A DNA stretch of 64,000 nt from Petrimonas mucosa (GTDB lineage: Bacteria; Bacteroidota; Bacteroidia; Bacteroidales; Dysgonomonadaceae). Positions within the stretch are counted from its first letter, which is position 1. Every line of letters starts with the position of its first letter. Shown here piece by piece: positions 17,496 to 26,805 of this stretch. The translations under genes and the position numbers were made by a program. The notes below the pieces were generated by a model that did not search any database, was not told where the DNA came from, and saw only the letters and a list, made by a program, of their open reading frames with translations. Where the stretch lies: assembly GCF_900095795.1 (NCBI RefSeq), contig NZ_LT608328.1, forward strand, positions 1,419,001-1,483,000, given 5' to 3'.

Positions 17496-18002
17496 TCAGT
17501 TTGTCTTGAATTTATACTTGATGTTGGCCAGCTCTTCGTTGGCCTGTGTGATTTTAACCTTCAACTCATCCTTGTAGACTGCCAGTTTCTGCTGGAGTGA
17601 CTCATCTCCGGTTGCGATCATCTGCACGGCAAGGATGGCAGCATTCAGCGACCCGTTGATGCCGACAGTGGCAACGGGAATTCCCGGCGGCATCTGAACA
17701 ATGGCGAGCAGTGCATCCATGCCGTCGAGTGATGCGTTTATGGGTACGCCGATCACGGGAAGGGTGGTCATCGATGCAATTACACCCGGCAAATGGGCGG
17801 CCATTCCGGCAGCCGCAATAATCACCTTGATGCCCCGTTGACGAGCATTCTTGGCAAATTGCTCAACGGCCTCCGGTGTGCGGTGAGCCGAGAGGGCGTT
17901 TATTTCGAACGGGATCTCCATCTCGTCGAAAAAAAGGGCAGCCTTCTCCATCACGGGGAGATCAGAAGTGCTGCCCATTATTATGCTAATGATCGGATTC
18001 AT
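17496..18002 (-). CDS. purE: N5-carboxyaminoimidazole ribonucleotide mutase
   Basis: Catalyses a step of purine synthesis, moving the carboxyl of N5-CAIR to give CAIR. The 168 residues begin MNPIISIIMGSTSDLPVM and include the active-site NALSAHRTPE motif near residue 40. Further conserved stretches are AAAGMAAHLPGV and PVIGVPINASLDGMDALL. ATG 18002 is chosen because a longer frame would run into gcvH. It lies 4 bases after the gcvH stop, in the same operon. No purK partner is in the window. Confidence 0.96.
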   Translation of the reverse strand: MNPIISIIMGSTSDLPVMEKAALFFDEMEIPFEINALSAHRTPEAVEQFAKNARQRGIKVIIAAAGMAAHLPGVIASMTTLPVIGVPINASLDGMDALLAIVQMPPGIPVATVGINGSLNAAILAVQMIATGDESLQQKLAVYKDELKVKITQANEELANIKYKFKTN

Positions 18003-18006
18003 CTGC

Positions 18007-18387
18007 TTACTGTCCAATAAAGGCTTTGTATGCTTCGCTGGAGAGAAGGTCGTCGAGATCGGCTTCATCCTCGATGGTTACCTTTACGATCCATCCTTCA
18101 CCGTATGGGTCCTTGTTCACCAGTTCGGGCTGGTCGTCGAGTTTCGGATTCACCTCAAGCACTTCGCCGGTTACAGGCATTAAAAGGTCTGAAACGGTCT
18201 TTACAGCTTCAATGCTGCCAAAAACGGCTCCCTTTTCAACCTTTTCTCCTTCAGTGGTGACGTCGACAAAGACAATTTCTCCGAGTTCGCTCTGCGCAAA
18301 ATCTGAAATCCCGACGTATGCCTCTTTTCCGTTTACTCTTATCCATTCGTGGTCGTTTGAGTACTTTAAATCTTCAGGAAAATTCAT
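18007..18387 (-). CDS. gcvH: Glycine cleavage system H protein
   Basis: A 126-residue lipoyl carrier protein that shuttles the aminomethyl group between the P, T and L proteins of glycine cleavage. The lipoylated lysine lies in [20 protein letters not shown] (about residue 64). The N-terminus [16 protein letters not shown] is typical. It is the first gene of a gcvH-purE pair. The other gcv genes are not in the window. Confidence 0.96.
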   Translation of the reverse strand: MNFPEDLKYSNDHEWIRVNGKEAYVGISDFAQSELGEIVFVDVTTEGEKVEKGAVFGSIEAVKTVSDLLMPVTGEVLEVNPKLDDQPELVNKDPYGEGWIVKVTIEDEADLDDLLSSEAYKAFIGQ

Positions 18388-18481
18388 AGAAGTAATTTTT
18401 AATGTGAGTGGTTTAATTGCAGGGTAAAAATAATATTTATTTTCTTTATTGCAAAATCATTTTGAGTGTGGCTCAGGCAGA

Positions 18482-19096
18482 TCAGAAATGGGTTCCTGTC
18501 CTGACCGAGAGGATGGCGATGATCAGTCCGAGAATAAAACCTCCAATAACCTGTCCCAATGTGTGGCGTTGCAATTTCAGCCGCGACACGCCAACCAGTC
18601 CGGCAATGACGAAAAGCACCATGAAGAGTTGATAGGGGTTGGATTTCTCGATGAAATAGCTCACCGACATCACTCCTCCCAGCAGCCCGCCGATACCGAA
18701 CATGTGGGCGCTGATTTTCCACCAGATGGTGATGAAGATGGCGATGAGGATTACGGCGATGGAGGAGGCGGCAAGCATGAGGAACCACCACGGCATTCCG
18801 ATCCGGTAATAGTAGAATATCATGATCAGGTATGAAACCAGTACGATGGTGTAGGGGATAAAGCGCTCCTTCCTGACCTTGAGCGACAGGTCCGATATCA
18901 ATCTCAGCCGGTATACGATAAAGATCAGGATGCCGGGAATCACAAACGAGAAGAGGATTGCAGGCATCATTATTGTCCAGAACTGATTTGCATACAGCAG
19001 TTTGAAATGTGTATAGACAAAGAGCAGCAAAATGCTGTATACGGGCATTAACAGCGGCTGGAAGACCGACGATATGATACGGGCAAATTGTTTCAT
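18482..19096 (-). CDS. PAP2-like membrane phosphatase family protein
   Basis: A 204-residue integral membrane protein with about six hydrophobic segments. It carries parts of the type 2 phosphatidic acid phosphatase signature: KISAHM around residue 126 and SRLKLQRHTLGQVIGG near 170, the latter like SRxxxxxHxxxD but with Q in place of the last acidic residue. Members dephosphorylate lipid phosphates such as undecaprenyl or phosphatidylglycerol phosphate. The classic KxxxxxxRP motif is not clear, so activity is uncertain. It starts at 19096 and lies 28 bases downstream of rpoN on the same strand, possibly co-transcribed. Confidence 0.65.
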   Translation of the reverse strand: MKQFARIISSVFQPLLMPVYSILLLFVYTHFKLLYANQFWTIMMPAILFSFVIPGILIFIVYRLRLISDLSLKVRKERFIPYTIVLVSYLIMIFYYYRIGMPWWFLMLAASSIAVILIAIFITIWWKISAHMFGIGGLLGGVMSVSYFIEKSNPYQLFMVLFVIAGLVGVSRLKLQRHTLGQVIGGFILGLIIAILSVRTGTHF

Positions 19097-19124
19097 TGCG
19101 GAGTTCTATTTTGAAACAGCAAAG

Positions 19125-20576
19125 TTAAATTTTTTTTCTTAATCGAGCCACAGGAATGTTCAACTGTTCACGATATTTTGCTACCGTACGCCGGGCGATG
19201 ATGTACCCCTTCCGGTTCAACTGTGCCGTCAGCTGCTCGTCGGTAAGCGGCTTGGAGGGATTCTCGTTTTCGATGAGCTCTTTCAAGAGAGATTTTATCT
19301 CGCGCGACGATACATTTTCGCCTGCCTCATTCTGCATTGCCTCCGAAAAGAAGAACTTGAGGGGATAGATACCGTTGTTTGTCTGGACATACTTGCTGCT
19401 GCTTACCCGTGATATGGTGGATATGTCGAATCCGGTTCGCTGTGCGATATCTTTGAGAATCATTGGTTTGAGCATCGATTCGTCTTCAGACAGAAAAAAG
19501 TCGTACTGAAAATTGACAATGGCCTCCATGGTCTTCTGGAGCGTGTTCTGACGTTGCCTGACAGCATCGATAAACCATTTTGCAGCATCAACCTTCTGTT
19601 TCATGAACATGACGGCCTGCTTGGCATCGTTGCTCATGCTCTCCTTGTTTTGGGCGTATCCTTGCAGCATTTCGGAAAAATCGCGGTTGATCTTCAGCTC
19701 CGGAATGTTCTTGTTGTTCAGGTACATGTTGACCTCGCCGTTGTATGACTCCACTATAAAGTCGGGAGTGATATTGCTCATGGCAATCTCTATCGAATCG
19801 CCGAGGCTGTTGCCGGGTTTTGGGTTGAGCGAGACAATTTCACGGATGGCATCGCGCAGCTCATCCTGTGAAATGTTCAGTTGACGGATAATCTTGTCGT
19901 AATGTTTTCGCGTAAACTCTTCGAAATAGTTGGTGACAATTTCCAGCGCCAGCCTGTTCTGTCTCGTGGGCGTGTTGCGTTTAAGCTGCAGCCTGAGGCA
20001 CTCCTGCAGATCGCTTGCCCCCACACCTGCCGGGTCGAGGTCCTGGATGATCTCCAGTATGGACTGCAATTTTGTCTCCGGAACATCCATGTTCTGTTGA
20101 AAGAGCAGATCGTCTGAGATGGCTTGCAGGCTCCGCTGCAGGTATCCATTCTCGTCGAGGTTGCCAATGATATATTCGGCGATTTTCTGATCCTGCTCAT
20201 TCAGGTGGAGCAGCCCGATCTGCTCCAGCAATACCTCGTTGAGACTCTTGTCGTTGGAATAGGTGGCCTCGATAAAGTCGGGACCGCTTTTTTTCTGGGT
20301 CTTGTTCAATTGGTAGTCGGGAATATCCTCTTCCGAGAAATAATCACCCATCAGAATATCCTCTTCCGAGAGCTGTTCTTCGCTCTCCGAAAAGTTTTCG
20401 CCCTCCTCCTGTCCAAGTTGCTCGCTCCCTTCCTCCAGGGCAGGATTGTCTTCCAGCTCCTGTTTTATCTTGTCCTCCAGCTCAACCGAATTCAATTCAA
20501 CCAGTTTTATCACCTGCATTTGCAGCGGTGATAGTTTCTGTGTCTGTTTGAGTTCCTGTTGTTGCCTAAGTGCCAT
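19125..20576 (-). CDS. rpoN: RNA polymerase sigma-54 factor
   Basis: A 483-residue sigma factor. The N-terminal region I is glutamine- and leucine-rich (LRQQQELKQTQKLSPLQMQV) and contacts activators. An acidic linker follows, then a core-binding domain, and the RpoN box ARRTVAKYRE lies at 461-470 and reads the -24 promoter element. It directs transcription only with an AAA+ activator. A response regulator of that general type, though degenerate, is encoded at 60623. A -7 box (TATCTTTG, minus strand, 20604-20611) lies 28 bases before the start. Confidence 0.96.
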   Translation of the reverse strand: MALRQQQELKQTQKLSPLQMQVIKLVELNSVELEDKIKQELEDNPALEEGSEQLGQEEGENFSESEEQLSEEDILMGDYFSEEDIPDYQLNKTQKKSGPDFIEATYSNDKSLNEVLLEQIGLLHLNEQDQKIAEYIIGNLDENGYLQRSLQAISDDLLFQQNMDVPETKLQSILEIIQDLDPAGVGASDLQECLRLQLKRNTPTRQNRLALEIVTNYFEEFTRKHYDKIIRQLNISQDELRDAIREIVSLNPKPGNSLGDSIEIAMSNITPDFIVESYNGEVNMYLNNKNIPELKINRDFSEMLQGYAQNKESMSNDAKQAVMFMKQKVDAAKWFIDAVRQRQNTLQKTMEAIVNFQYDFFLSEDESMLKPMILKDIAQRTGFDISTISRVSSSKYVQTNNGIYPLKFFFSEAMQNEAGENVSSREIKSLLKELIENENPSKPLTDEQLTAQLNRKGYIIARRTVAKYREQLNIPVARLRKKI

Positions 20577-20603
20577 AAGTGATTTTCAATCCTTTTATGA
20601 AAG

Positions 20604-20611
20604 CAAAGATA
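20604..20611 (-). promoter_or_regulatory. -7 promoter box of rpoN
   Basis: The minus strand reads TATCTTTG, a match to TAnnTTTG. A weak TTGA lies about 22 bases upstream. The box suits a transcript that starts just before the rpoN ATG. Confidence 0.5.
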
Positions 20612-20690
20612 GTTAAATTACCTCTTTTTGTCGTTCAACATAACCATTTTTTTCTCCGCATCGTTACGGTTGAAACCTGTCCATGGAGGG

Positions 20691-21005
20691 CTAGCACTCG
20701 TCGTCGTATCCCGCCTTACAGGTAAGCGGGGCGAGCGCATAGGCGTCGTACTCATCGTAAGCGGGACCGGGTTTGCCGTTGTAGGCAATGATCCTGTCTG
20801 TCCTTACCTGGTCGCCGTTCGCAAAAACCATAAACTGGCCCGATCTCCCCTTATCGATGATCGCCGTTACGGCTCCGTTCGATTCTTTCAGGTCGGGGTA
20901 CTGCTCCGTATCGAAATAGATCACTTTTACTGACCCTTTTTCAATCTCCCGTTGAAACAGATCGGGGAAGTCGGGATCGATTGGTGTAAACGCTGGCTGT
21001 TTCAT
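20691..21005 (-). CDS. Small acidic hypothetical protein
   Basis: A 104-residue protein that I do not recognise. It has no signal peptide or membrane segment. It contains two Cys near the C-terminus (LTCKAGYDDEC) and several Tyr/Asp pairs. The central part (VTAIIDKGRSGQFMVFANGD) looks like a small beta-rich fold. It lies between miaA and rpoN on the same strand with 67 and 114 bases on either side. Supported by clean coding sequence and an ATG at 21005; no function can be given. Confidence 0.6.
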   Translation of the reverse strand: MKQPAFTPIDPDFPDLFQREIEKGSVKVIYFDTEQYPDLKESNGAVTAIIDKGRSGQFMVFANGDQVRTDRIIAYNGKPGPAYDEYDAYALAPLTCKAGYDDEC

Positions 21006-21072
21006 ATCATATTTCTCCTTTCAACTATTAAACAGCAGAGCGTGGTATTGGTTCAACAACCCCTTTTCAGGA

Positions 21073-21978
21073 TCATCGCTTGATCATGCGGATAGAGGCT
21101 TCCACCGCGTCGATGCTGCTGTCTGAAAGGTCGATCCAGTTGATCTCCGCATCCTTTTTAAACCAGGTCATCTGTTTGCGTGCATAGTTCCTTGAATGCT
21201 GCTTTATTTTCCCGATGGCATATTCAAGGGAGCAGTTGCCGTCGAAATATTCAAACAGCTCTTTATAACCGATTGTATTTAATGAGTTCAGATGCCGTTT
21301 CGGATAGAGTTTGCGGGCCTCTTCCACCAGTCCATCCTCAATCATCTGGTCTACACGGCGGTCGATTCGCGCATATAGCTCTTCCCGGGGACGTGTAAAA
21401 CCTACCTTTACGATGTTGAAACTTCGTCTCTTTTGGGGATTGGTGCGTAACGAGGAGTAGGGTTTCCCGGCCATCAGGCAGACTTCGAGCGCGTGGATCA
21501 CCCGTTTGGGATTTTTCAGGTCGACTGTGCGATAGAATACCGGATCGAGTATCTTCAGGCGGGATCGGATGGCATCCAATCCCTCTTTGCGGTAGAGCTC
21601 GTTCACCTCCCGTCGCAGTTTTTCGTCGATGGTCGGAATCTCGTCAATCCCCTTACAGACGGCATCGATATAGAGCATCGAGCCGCCCGACATCACCACA
21701 TAGGGGTGAGTCTCGAGCAGGCGCTCGATCAGGGGGATTGCATCCTCCTCGAACTGGCTGGCACTATAATAGTCTTCAGGCTCGAACATCCCCACGAAAT
21801 AATGGGGAATCCGCTCCAGCTGCTCAGCAGTTGGAGCTGCTGTTCCGATGGAGATCTGCCGGTATATTTGCCGGGAATCTGAAGAGATAATGGGACTTCC
21901 CAGCCGTTCGGCTATCTGAAGGCTTGTTTCTGTTTTGCCCACGCCGGTCGGCCCCAGAAGCACGAGCAAAGTATTCAT
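21073..21978 (-). CDS. miaA: tRNA dimethylallyltransferase
   Basis: Adds a dimethylallyl group to N6 of A37 in tRNAs that read codons starting with U. The 301 residues start with the P-loop GPTGVGKT (9-16). They include SSDSRQIYR, a catalytic DSRQ block, then LYIDAVCKGIDEIP and the C-terminal QHSRNYARKQMTWFK tRNA-binding motif. The length is normal. It overlaps no neighbour and is read in the same direction as the genes on either side. Confidence 0.96.
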   Translation of the reverse strand: MNTLLVLLGPTGVGKTETSLQIAERLGSPIISSDSRQIYRQISIGTAAPTAEQLERIPHYFVGMFEPEDYYSASQFEEDAIPLIERLLETHPYVVMSGGSMLYIDAVCKGIDEIPTIDEKLRREVNELYRKEGLDAIRSRLKILDPVFYRTVDLKNPKRVIHALEVCLMAGKPYSSLRTNPQKRRSFNIVKVGFTRPREELYARIDRRVDQMIEDGLVEEARKLYPKRHLNSLNTIGYKELFEYFDGNCSLEYAIGKIKQHSRNYARKQMTWFKKDAEINWIDLSDSSIDAVEASIRMIKR

Positions 21979-22032
21979 GAAAGAGGCTGGTTGTTGCGGT
22001 TTATGCGAATGGTCGGTAAAGTGCAGTCAAAA

Positions 22033-22590
22033 TCAATAGAGGTCGTTCTCTTCCGTCGATATCTCCATGTCGTCAAGTCCATCGAATCCCTCCTTGTCCA
22101 GTTCATCGAGGTTGTAGTCCTCGTCCCCGAAAAAGGTCTCATCCACATCCAGCGAGGCTGACGCGCTGGAGACCTCGTCGAGATTGAGCGATTGCCGGGG
22201 TGCTTCTCCCATCGAAAGGGTGCAGACCGGTCTCTTCAGGTTCTTGCCGGTGATAATCTCGGAGAGCTCTATGAAAAGTGCTCTTTCGGTAAGGTAGTCG
22301 AATACAAAGAGCATCTTCTGTTTTTCATCTTCAAGATAGTCACTCAAAACACATTCGGCCATAGTATATGGATCTTCATCGGAGTAGGTATCCATCTCCA
22401 CAAGAGTGATCTCCTGTTCCTTTCGCCAATTGTCGTCACAAATAAAGAAAGAGGCCATCTCGTTTTCGCTGAAACCGGTACAGTCGACAATCGCTTTGAA
22501 CAGATCATAAAAAGTGTTGTCGGCATCTATTTTTATTTCCCGTTTGAAGTTATCTACTTCGTCCGATATGATTACGAATCTGAAAATCAT
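22033..22590 (-). CDS. pRiA4b ORF-3-like protein
   Basis: A 185-residue protein with the fold signature of the plasmid pRiA4b ORF-3 family: MIFRFVIISDEVDNFKREI, then FYDLFKAIVDCTGF, and FFICDDNWRKEQEITL. The C-terminal 60 residues are strongly acidic (GDEDYNLDELDKEG). Function of the family is unknown. The ATG at 22590 is preferred over an upstream in-frame start because the conserved MIFRF begins there. It lies 54 bases upstream of miaA and may share its transcript. Confidence 0.7.
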   Translation of the reverse strand: MIFRFVIISDEVDNFKREIKIDADNTFYDLFKAIVDCTGFSENEMASFFICDDNWRKEQEITLVEMDTYSDEDPYTMAECVLSDYLEDEKQKMLFVFDYLTERALFIELSEIITGKNLKRPVCTLSMGEAPRQSLNLDEVSSASASLDVDETFFGDEDYNLDELDKEGFDGLDDMEISTEENDLY

Positions 22591-22736
22591 AAAAAAGTGT
22601 TTTAGTACTCGTTTATTTGCATTCAAAGGTAGTAAAAACTTTTTTAAATGGAGGGTGATCCATTGATAAAAACGGCTGTTGAAAATATATCGTTTAATTT
22701 TATCTCAAAGCTGTTGGAATATTTGAAAAAATGTAC

Positions 22737-22744
22737 TACTTTTG
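22737..22744 (+). promoter_or_regulatory. -7 box of the tRNA-Asn pair
   Basis: TACTTTTG, a full match to TAnnTTTG, lies 30 bases before the first tRNA. A TTGG sits 19 bases upstream of it (22714-22717). Confidence 0.6.
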
Positions 22745-22774
22745 CATCACTTTTCCAACAGGAAGAGGAAAAAC

Positions 22775-22848
22775 TCTTCAGTAGCTCAGTCGGTTAGAGC
22801 ATCTGACTGTTAATCAGAGGGTCGCTGGTTCAAGTCCAGCCTGAAGAG
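22775..22848 (+). tRNA. tRNA-Asn (GTT), copy 1
   Basis: A 74-base cloverleaf: acceptor TCTTCAG pairs with CTGAAGA, the D-stem is GCTC/GAGC, the anticodon loop CTGTTAA carries GTT, the T-arm is GCTGG TTCAAGT CCAGC and the discriminator is G. CCA is not encoded. Confidence 0.97.
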
Positions 22849-22878
22849 CTGAAAATGTGAGAAAATAAGAAGGAATAT

Positions 22879-22952
22879 TCTTCAGTAGCTCAGTCGGTTA
22901 GAGCATCTGACTGTTAATCAGAGGGTCGCTGGTTCAAGTCCAGCCTGAAGAG
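22879..22952 (+). tRNA. tRNA-Asn (GTT), copy 2
   Basis: Identical to copy 1 over all 74 bases and separated from it by 30 bases. Both are likely processed from one transcript that ends at the terminator starting at 22961. Confidence 0.97.
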
Positions 22953-22960
22953 CTGAAAAT

Positions 22961-22987
22961 GAGTGAGTAGCGATGCTCACTCTTTTC
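22961..22987 (+). terminator. Terminator of the tRNA-Asn operon
   Basis: A perfect 7-base stem (gagtgag/ctcactc) with an 8-base loop followed by TTTTC, 8 bases after the second tRNA. Confidence 0.8.
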
Positions 22988-23073
22988 ATTATATTATATG
23001 GTTTTGATAATTTTCCGGCCGCCACCAGAAACAATTTCACGCATCGCCCGTTTAATGAAAAAATATCCCGATC

Positions 23074-24027
23074 ATGAAGAAGATACTTGTTACAATTGCC
23101 CTGCACCGGGAACCACTTGCCGAGCTTTTTGAGAAGTTTGAGGTCTTTATGCCCCAGGATAAGGATCTGAAGCGGGATCAGGTATTGGAGATGATTCCCG
23201 ATTTTGAGATACTGATACCCAATTTCAGTTTCTCTACAGACAAGGAGATCATGGACAAGGGAACCAGGCTTGAGCTGATTTCGAACTACGGTGTAGGTTA
23301 CAACAATATTGATGTGGAGTATGCTACGCGGAAGGGGATTGTGGTGACCAACATTCCCAGGACGACGTGCGAACCTACGGCCGAGCTGGCATTTGCACTG
23401 CTGTTGGCTGCCGGAAGACGGATCGGCTATTACGACAGGAAACTGCGTGAGCACCGGATGGTCGATTGGGGAGTATACGGCGATGCCGGATTGCCGCTAT
23501 TCGGGAAAAGACTCGGCATAATCGGGATGGGGAGAATTGGACAGGCCTTGGCCCGGCGTGCCGTTGCCTCCGGGATGAACATCATTTATCACAACCGGAA
23601 CCGGTTGAGCCCGGAGATCGAGCAGCTTTACGGTGCCACCTATGTTACTTTTGAAGAGTTGTTGCGAACGGCCGACTATGTTTCGCTCAATGCTCCCTCT
23701 ACCCCCGAAACCATAAGGATGATTGGCGAAAGCCAGTTCTCGATGATGAAACCCACCGCTGTCTTTATCAATACGGCCAGGGGGAACATGGTGGATGAAA
23801 AGGCATTGGCCAGGGCGCTGAGAGAGAAAAAGATCTGGGCGGCCGGGTTGGATGTATATGAGAATGAACCCAGAATCTCTCCCGAGTTGCTGGATCTGGA
23901 CAATGTGGTGCTTGCTCCGCATGCGGGTACCAAAACGGTCGAGGACCGCAATCGGATGGCTGAAGAGATGGCGCAGAACATTGTCGGTTTTTATGAAGGT
24001 AAATATGAAGTGTCACGGGTAAATTAG
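23074..24027 (+). CDS. D-isomer-specific 2-hydroxyacid dehydrogenase
   Basis: A 317-residue NAD(P)-dependent oxidoreductase that interconverts a 2-oxoacid and a D-2-hydroxyacid. The Rossmann motif GMGRIG lies at 150-155. Catalytic residues are R in INTARGNMVDEKAL, E in DVYENEP and H in LAPHAGTKT. The N-terminal part (YGVGYNNIDVEYATRKGIVV) is characteristic. Substrate is not clear; glyoxylate, hydroxypyruvate or phenylpyruvate are possible. Its stop at 24027 is directly followed by the ATG of the next gene, so the two are surely co-translated. Confidence 0.9.
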   Translation: MKKILVTIALHREPLAELFEKFEVFMPQDKDLKRDQVLEMIPDFEILIPNFSFSTDKEIMDKGTRLELISNYGVGYNNIDVEYATRKGIVVTNIPRTTCEPTAELAFALLLAAGRRIGYYDRKLREHRMVDWGVYGDAGLPLFGKRLGIIGMGRIGQALARRAVASGMNIIYHNRNRLSPEIEQLYGATYVTFEELLRTADYVSLNAPSTPETIRMIGESQFSMMKPTAVFINTARGNMVDEKALARALREKKIWAAGLDVYENEPRISPELLDLDNVVLAPHAGTKTVEDRNRMAEEMAQNIVGFYEGKYEVSRVN

Positions 24028-24726
24028 ATGAGAGCAGAGATTGTAAAAGAGCAGTTGCTCGCTTTCGGCAGCCCGCAAAAGGCGGCAGACTCCCTCCGTT
24101 TTTTCAAGACCGGGAAAGGAGAGTATGGCGAAGGCGACCAGTTTATCGGCTGCACGGTTCCCGAAACTAGAAGCGTGGCCAAAGCCTGTAAAAAGATCCC
24201 GCTGGAGGAGGTGAAGATCCTGTTGGACGACCCCTACCACGAGTGTCGGTTCTGTGCCCTGGTCATTCTGACGGAGCGGTTCAAAAAGGCAGAAGAGGAG
24301 GAACGGAAGGAGATATTCCAGTTTTACTTGGACAACAGGCGCCGGGTCAACAACTGGGACCTGGTGGATATATCTGCATACAATATTGTTGGCGAGTGGT
24401 TGGTGGACAAGGAGCGGTCTCTTTTGTACCGGCTGGCCGCCAGCGAGAATCTTTGGGAACAGCGCATCGCTGTAGTTTCCACCTTGGCCTTTATCCGGAA
24501 GCATGATTTTGACGACACGCTGAAACTCTCCGCCATGTTTCTGACTCACCGGCACGATCTGATGCATAAAGCGTGCGGCTGGATGCTGCGTGAAGCCGGA
24601 AAACGCGATGAGAAGGTGCTGACCGGCTTTCTGGATCTCCACTGCACCCGAATGCCCCGGACGATGTTGCGGTATGCCATCGAGAGACTGTCGCCGGACC
24701 AGAAAAGATCTTACATGACAAAATAG
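24028..24726 (+). CDS. AlkD-like DNA alkylation repair protein
   Basis: A 232-residue all-helical protein of the AlkD HEAT-repeat family, which releases 3- and 7-alkylated bases from DNA. Features are VPETRSVAKACKKI near the N-terminus, NNWDLVDISAYNIVGEWL around residue 110 (the Trp and Asp face the lesion in AlkD), WEQRIAVVSTLAFI and the C-terminal AIERLSPDQKRSYM. It starts at the base after the preceding stop. It is followed after 8 bases by the M16 peptidase gene, so the three form one operon. Confidence 0.85.
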   Translation: MRAEIVKEQLLAFGSPQKAADSLRFFKTGKGEYGEGDQFIGCTVPETRSVAKACKKIPLEEVKILLDDPYHECRFCALVILTERFKKAEEEERKEIFQFYLDNRRRVNNWDLVDISAYNIVGEWLVDKERSLLYRLAASENLWEQRIAVVSTLAFIRKHDFDDTLKLSAMFLTHRHDLMHKACGWMLREAGKRDEKVLTGFLDLHCTRMPRTMLRYAIERLSPDQKRSYMTK

Positions 24727-24734
24727 CTCTCCAT

Positions 24735-25952
24735 ATGTTTCAAACATATCAACTATCCAACGGTTTACGTCTTGTTCACCGCCCCTTCCCGTCGGAGATA
24801 TCCTATTGCGGGATAGCGGTAAATACAGGTTCTCGCGACGAATTTCCCGACGAACATGGAATGGCCCATTTTGTGGAACATATGCTGTTCAAGGGGACTC
24901 GAAAGCGACAGGCCCACCATGTGGTCAACCGCATGGAAAACGTTGGTGGTGAGCTCAATGCTTATACCACAAAGGAGGAGACATTTATTTATGCAACATT
25001 CCTGGCCGAATATTTCGGCAGAGCGGTGGAGTTGCTGAGTGATGTTGTTTTTCATTCTACCTTTCCCGCTCATCAGATTGAACGGGAGAGGGACGTGATT
25101 CTGGATGAGATGAACAGTTACGCCGATTTCCCGTCGGAGCAGATATACGATGACTTCGAAAACCTGGTATTTCAAGGCCATGACCTGGGGCATTATATAC
25201 TGGGTGACGCCGATAGCCTGGAAGGATTCACCACCCGTTCGCTGAAGCGGTTCGTGCAACGGCAGTATCAACCGTCTGAAATGATTTTCTTCTCTTTCGG
25301 CAAGACGCCGTTCACCCAGGTAACGCGCCAGCTCGAGAAGCACTTTTCGTTCCCGGCCCCCGGACGCGTTCCGGCGAAAGCGCGCGTGGCGCCCGGAAAC
25401 TTAGTGCCGGTAGAAGTAGAATTGCAAAAAAACACCACCCAGGCACACGTGATGCTCGGGTGGGAGGCTTTTAGCATGCACCACCCCGATAAACACGCGC
25501 TGTACCTCCTTAACAATATCCTGGGCGGGGGGAGTTTGAACAGCCGGTTCAATACTTCGCTCCGGGAAAAAAACGGGCTGGTGTACCACGTGGAGTCGAG
25601 CGCCACCTTCTACAGCGACACCGGGCTTTTTAGTGTTTACTTTGCCTGTGACCCGAAATACCGGGAGCGGTGCGTCCGGTTAATCGAAAAAGAGATCGAG
25701 AAAATCAAGAAGAAAAAATTAACCTCGATGCAGTTATCCCAAGCGAAGCGCCAATGGAAAGGACAATTGGGCATTGCTGCCGAGAACAACGAGAACAGCT
25801 GCTTGAGCATGGCGAAGAACTACCTCCACCAGAAGCGCTTCGTGCCGCTAAGCGAGGTGTTTAACCGTATCGATCAAATCACGGCCGACAAGATCCAGGA
25901 GGTAGCAAACGAGATTTTTTCCGGTTCTCGTTTCCGGTTGAGTTACCTGTAA
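24735..25952 (+). CDS. M16-family zinc peptidase
   Basis: A 405-residue processing-peptidase-like protein with the inverted zinc motif HFVEH at 45-49 and the downstream glutamate in the ENVGGELNAYTTKEET region (about residue 77). The second half has the usual inactive M16 domain, including NNILGGGSLNSRFNTSLREK. It likely degrades peptides or trims proteins as a dimer. No signal peptide is visible. It closes the three-gene operon that starts at 23074. Confidence 0.92.
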   Translation: MFQTYQLSNGLRLVHRPFPSEISYCGIAVNTGSRDEFPDEHGMAHFVEHMLFKGTRKRQAHHVVNRMENVGGELNAYTTKEETFIYATFLAEYFGRAVELLSDVVFHSTFPAHQIERERDVILDEMNSYADFPSEQIYDDFENLVFQGHDLGHYILGDADSLEGFTTRSLKRFVQRQYQPSEMIFFSFGKTPFTQVTRQLEKHFSFPAPGRVPAKARVAPGNLVPVEVELQKNTTQAHVMLGWEAFSMHHPDKHALYLLNNILGGGSLNSRFNTSLREKNGLVYHVESSATFYSDTGLFSVYFACDPKYRERCVRLIEKEIEKIKKKKLTSMQLSQAKRQWKGQLGIAAENNENSCLSMAKNYLHQKRFVPLSEVFNRIDQITADKIQEVANEIFSGSRFRLSYL

Positions 25953-26135
25953 TTGCTGTTTTAGATTATTTCTAAATAACACCTGCCGCGGGCTCCTTCC
26001 GAACAAAAAAGCGGTAGGAACGTTTAATTCCTGTCTTAAGCGAACGCCCTCTCAAACAAAAAATCGGTGCGTTCGCGCGCGTCCAGGCGCGTAGATCGTG
26101 AATTCAAGGAATTACTTAACTAAAATGATTGAATT

Positions 26136-26759
26136 ATGAAGAAAATGAGAATTATGCTGGTGGTTGCTATGTTTGCCTTGGTATCCGCTGTAAGTGCGCA
26201 GACAAGCTTGGGAGTTAAAGGCGGCGTTAACATGTCCAATTTTTATGGAGATGATCTGGATGACCAGAACGTTAAAATAGGCTTCCATGTAGGTTTGGCA
26301 GCTGACTACGAGTTTGCATACAACTCAGCGATACAAACAGGGTTGTTTTTCACCACGAAAGGAGCAAAATATAGCGAGTCAATAGGCGATGCCACGGCAG
26401 ATTTTACTGTAAACCCGATGTACCTGCAACTGCCGGTTCATTATGCGTATAAATTGGATGTAACCCCCGGAACACGCATCGTATTCCATGCCGGCCCGTA
26501 TGTTGCTTATGGTATAGGCGGCAAATCAAAACTCAGCGGCTCGCTCGGAGATTGGGAAGACGAGACCGAGTGGGATGTATTCGGCGATAATGGCTTCCTC
26601 AAGAATTTCGATGCCGGTTTAGGCCTCGGCGTGGGCGCCGAGTTTGGCCCAATTCTGCTTGACCTCGGTTGGGATATGGGCCTTGTAGATATCGCGGACT
26701 CGGACCAAGGAAGTATAAAAAATCAAAACGCGTATCTATCGGTAGGGTACAAGTTCTAA
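26136..26759 (+). CDS. Outer-membrane beta-barrel protein (PorT-like family)
   Basis: A 207-residue protein with a signal peptide (MKKMRIMLVVAMFALVSAVSA, cleaved before QTSLG) and alternating strands of a small eight-stranded barrel. Examples are SLGVKGGVNMSNFYGDD, IGFHVGLAADYEF, MYLQLPVHYAYKL and the final aromatic residue in YLSVGYKF. Such proteins are abundant surface barrels in Bacteroidales with no set function. Start ATG 26136. It is followed by a terminator and lies before, but apart from, the utilization locus. Confidence 0.85.
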   Translation: MKKMRIMLVVAMFALVSAVSAQTSLGVKGGVNMSNFYGDDLDDQNVKIGFHVGLAADYEFAYNSAIQTGLFFTTKGAKYSESIGDATADFTVNPMYLQLPVHYAYKLDVTPGTRIVFHAGPYVAYGIGGKSKLSGSLGDWEDETEWDVFGDNGFLKNFDAGLGLGVGAEFGPILLDLGWDMGLVDIADSDQGSIKNQNAYLSVGYKF

Positions 26760-26805
26760 AATCCCTTCCGGTAAAGGTGAAAAAATATTTATTCACATAC
26801 TTAAC

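Noticed and set aside
22918-23454. 178-codon minus-strand frame over the second tRNA and the dehydrogenase
   Set aside because: It covers a tRNA gene and is antisense to a clear Rossmann-fold enzyme.
25982-26018. Hairpin between the M16 peptidase and the outer-membrane barrel gene as a terminator
   Set aside because: An 8-base stem can form, but no T run follows on the plus strand.
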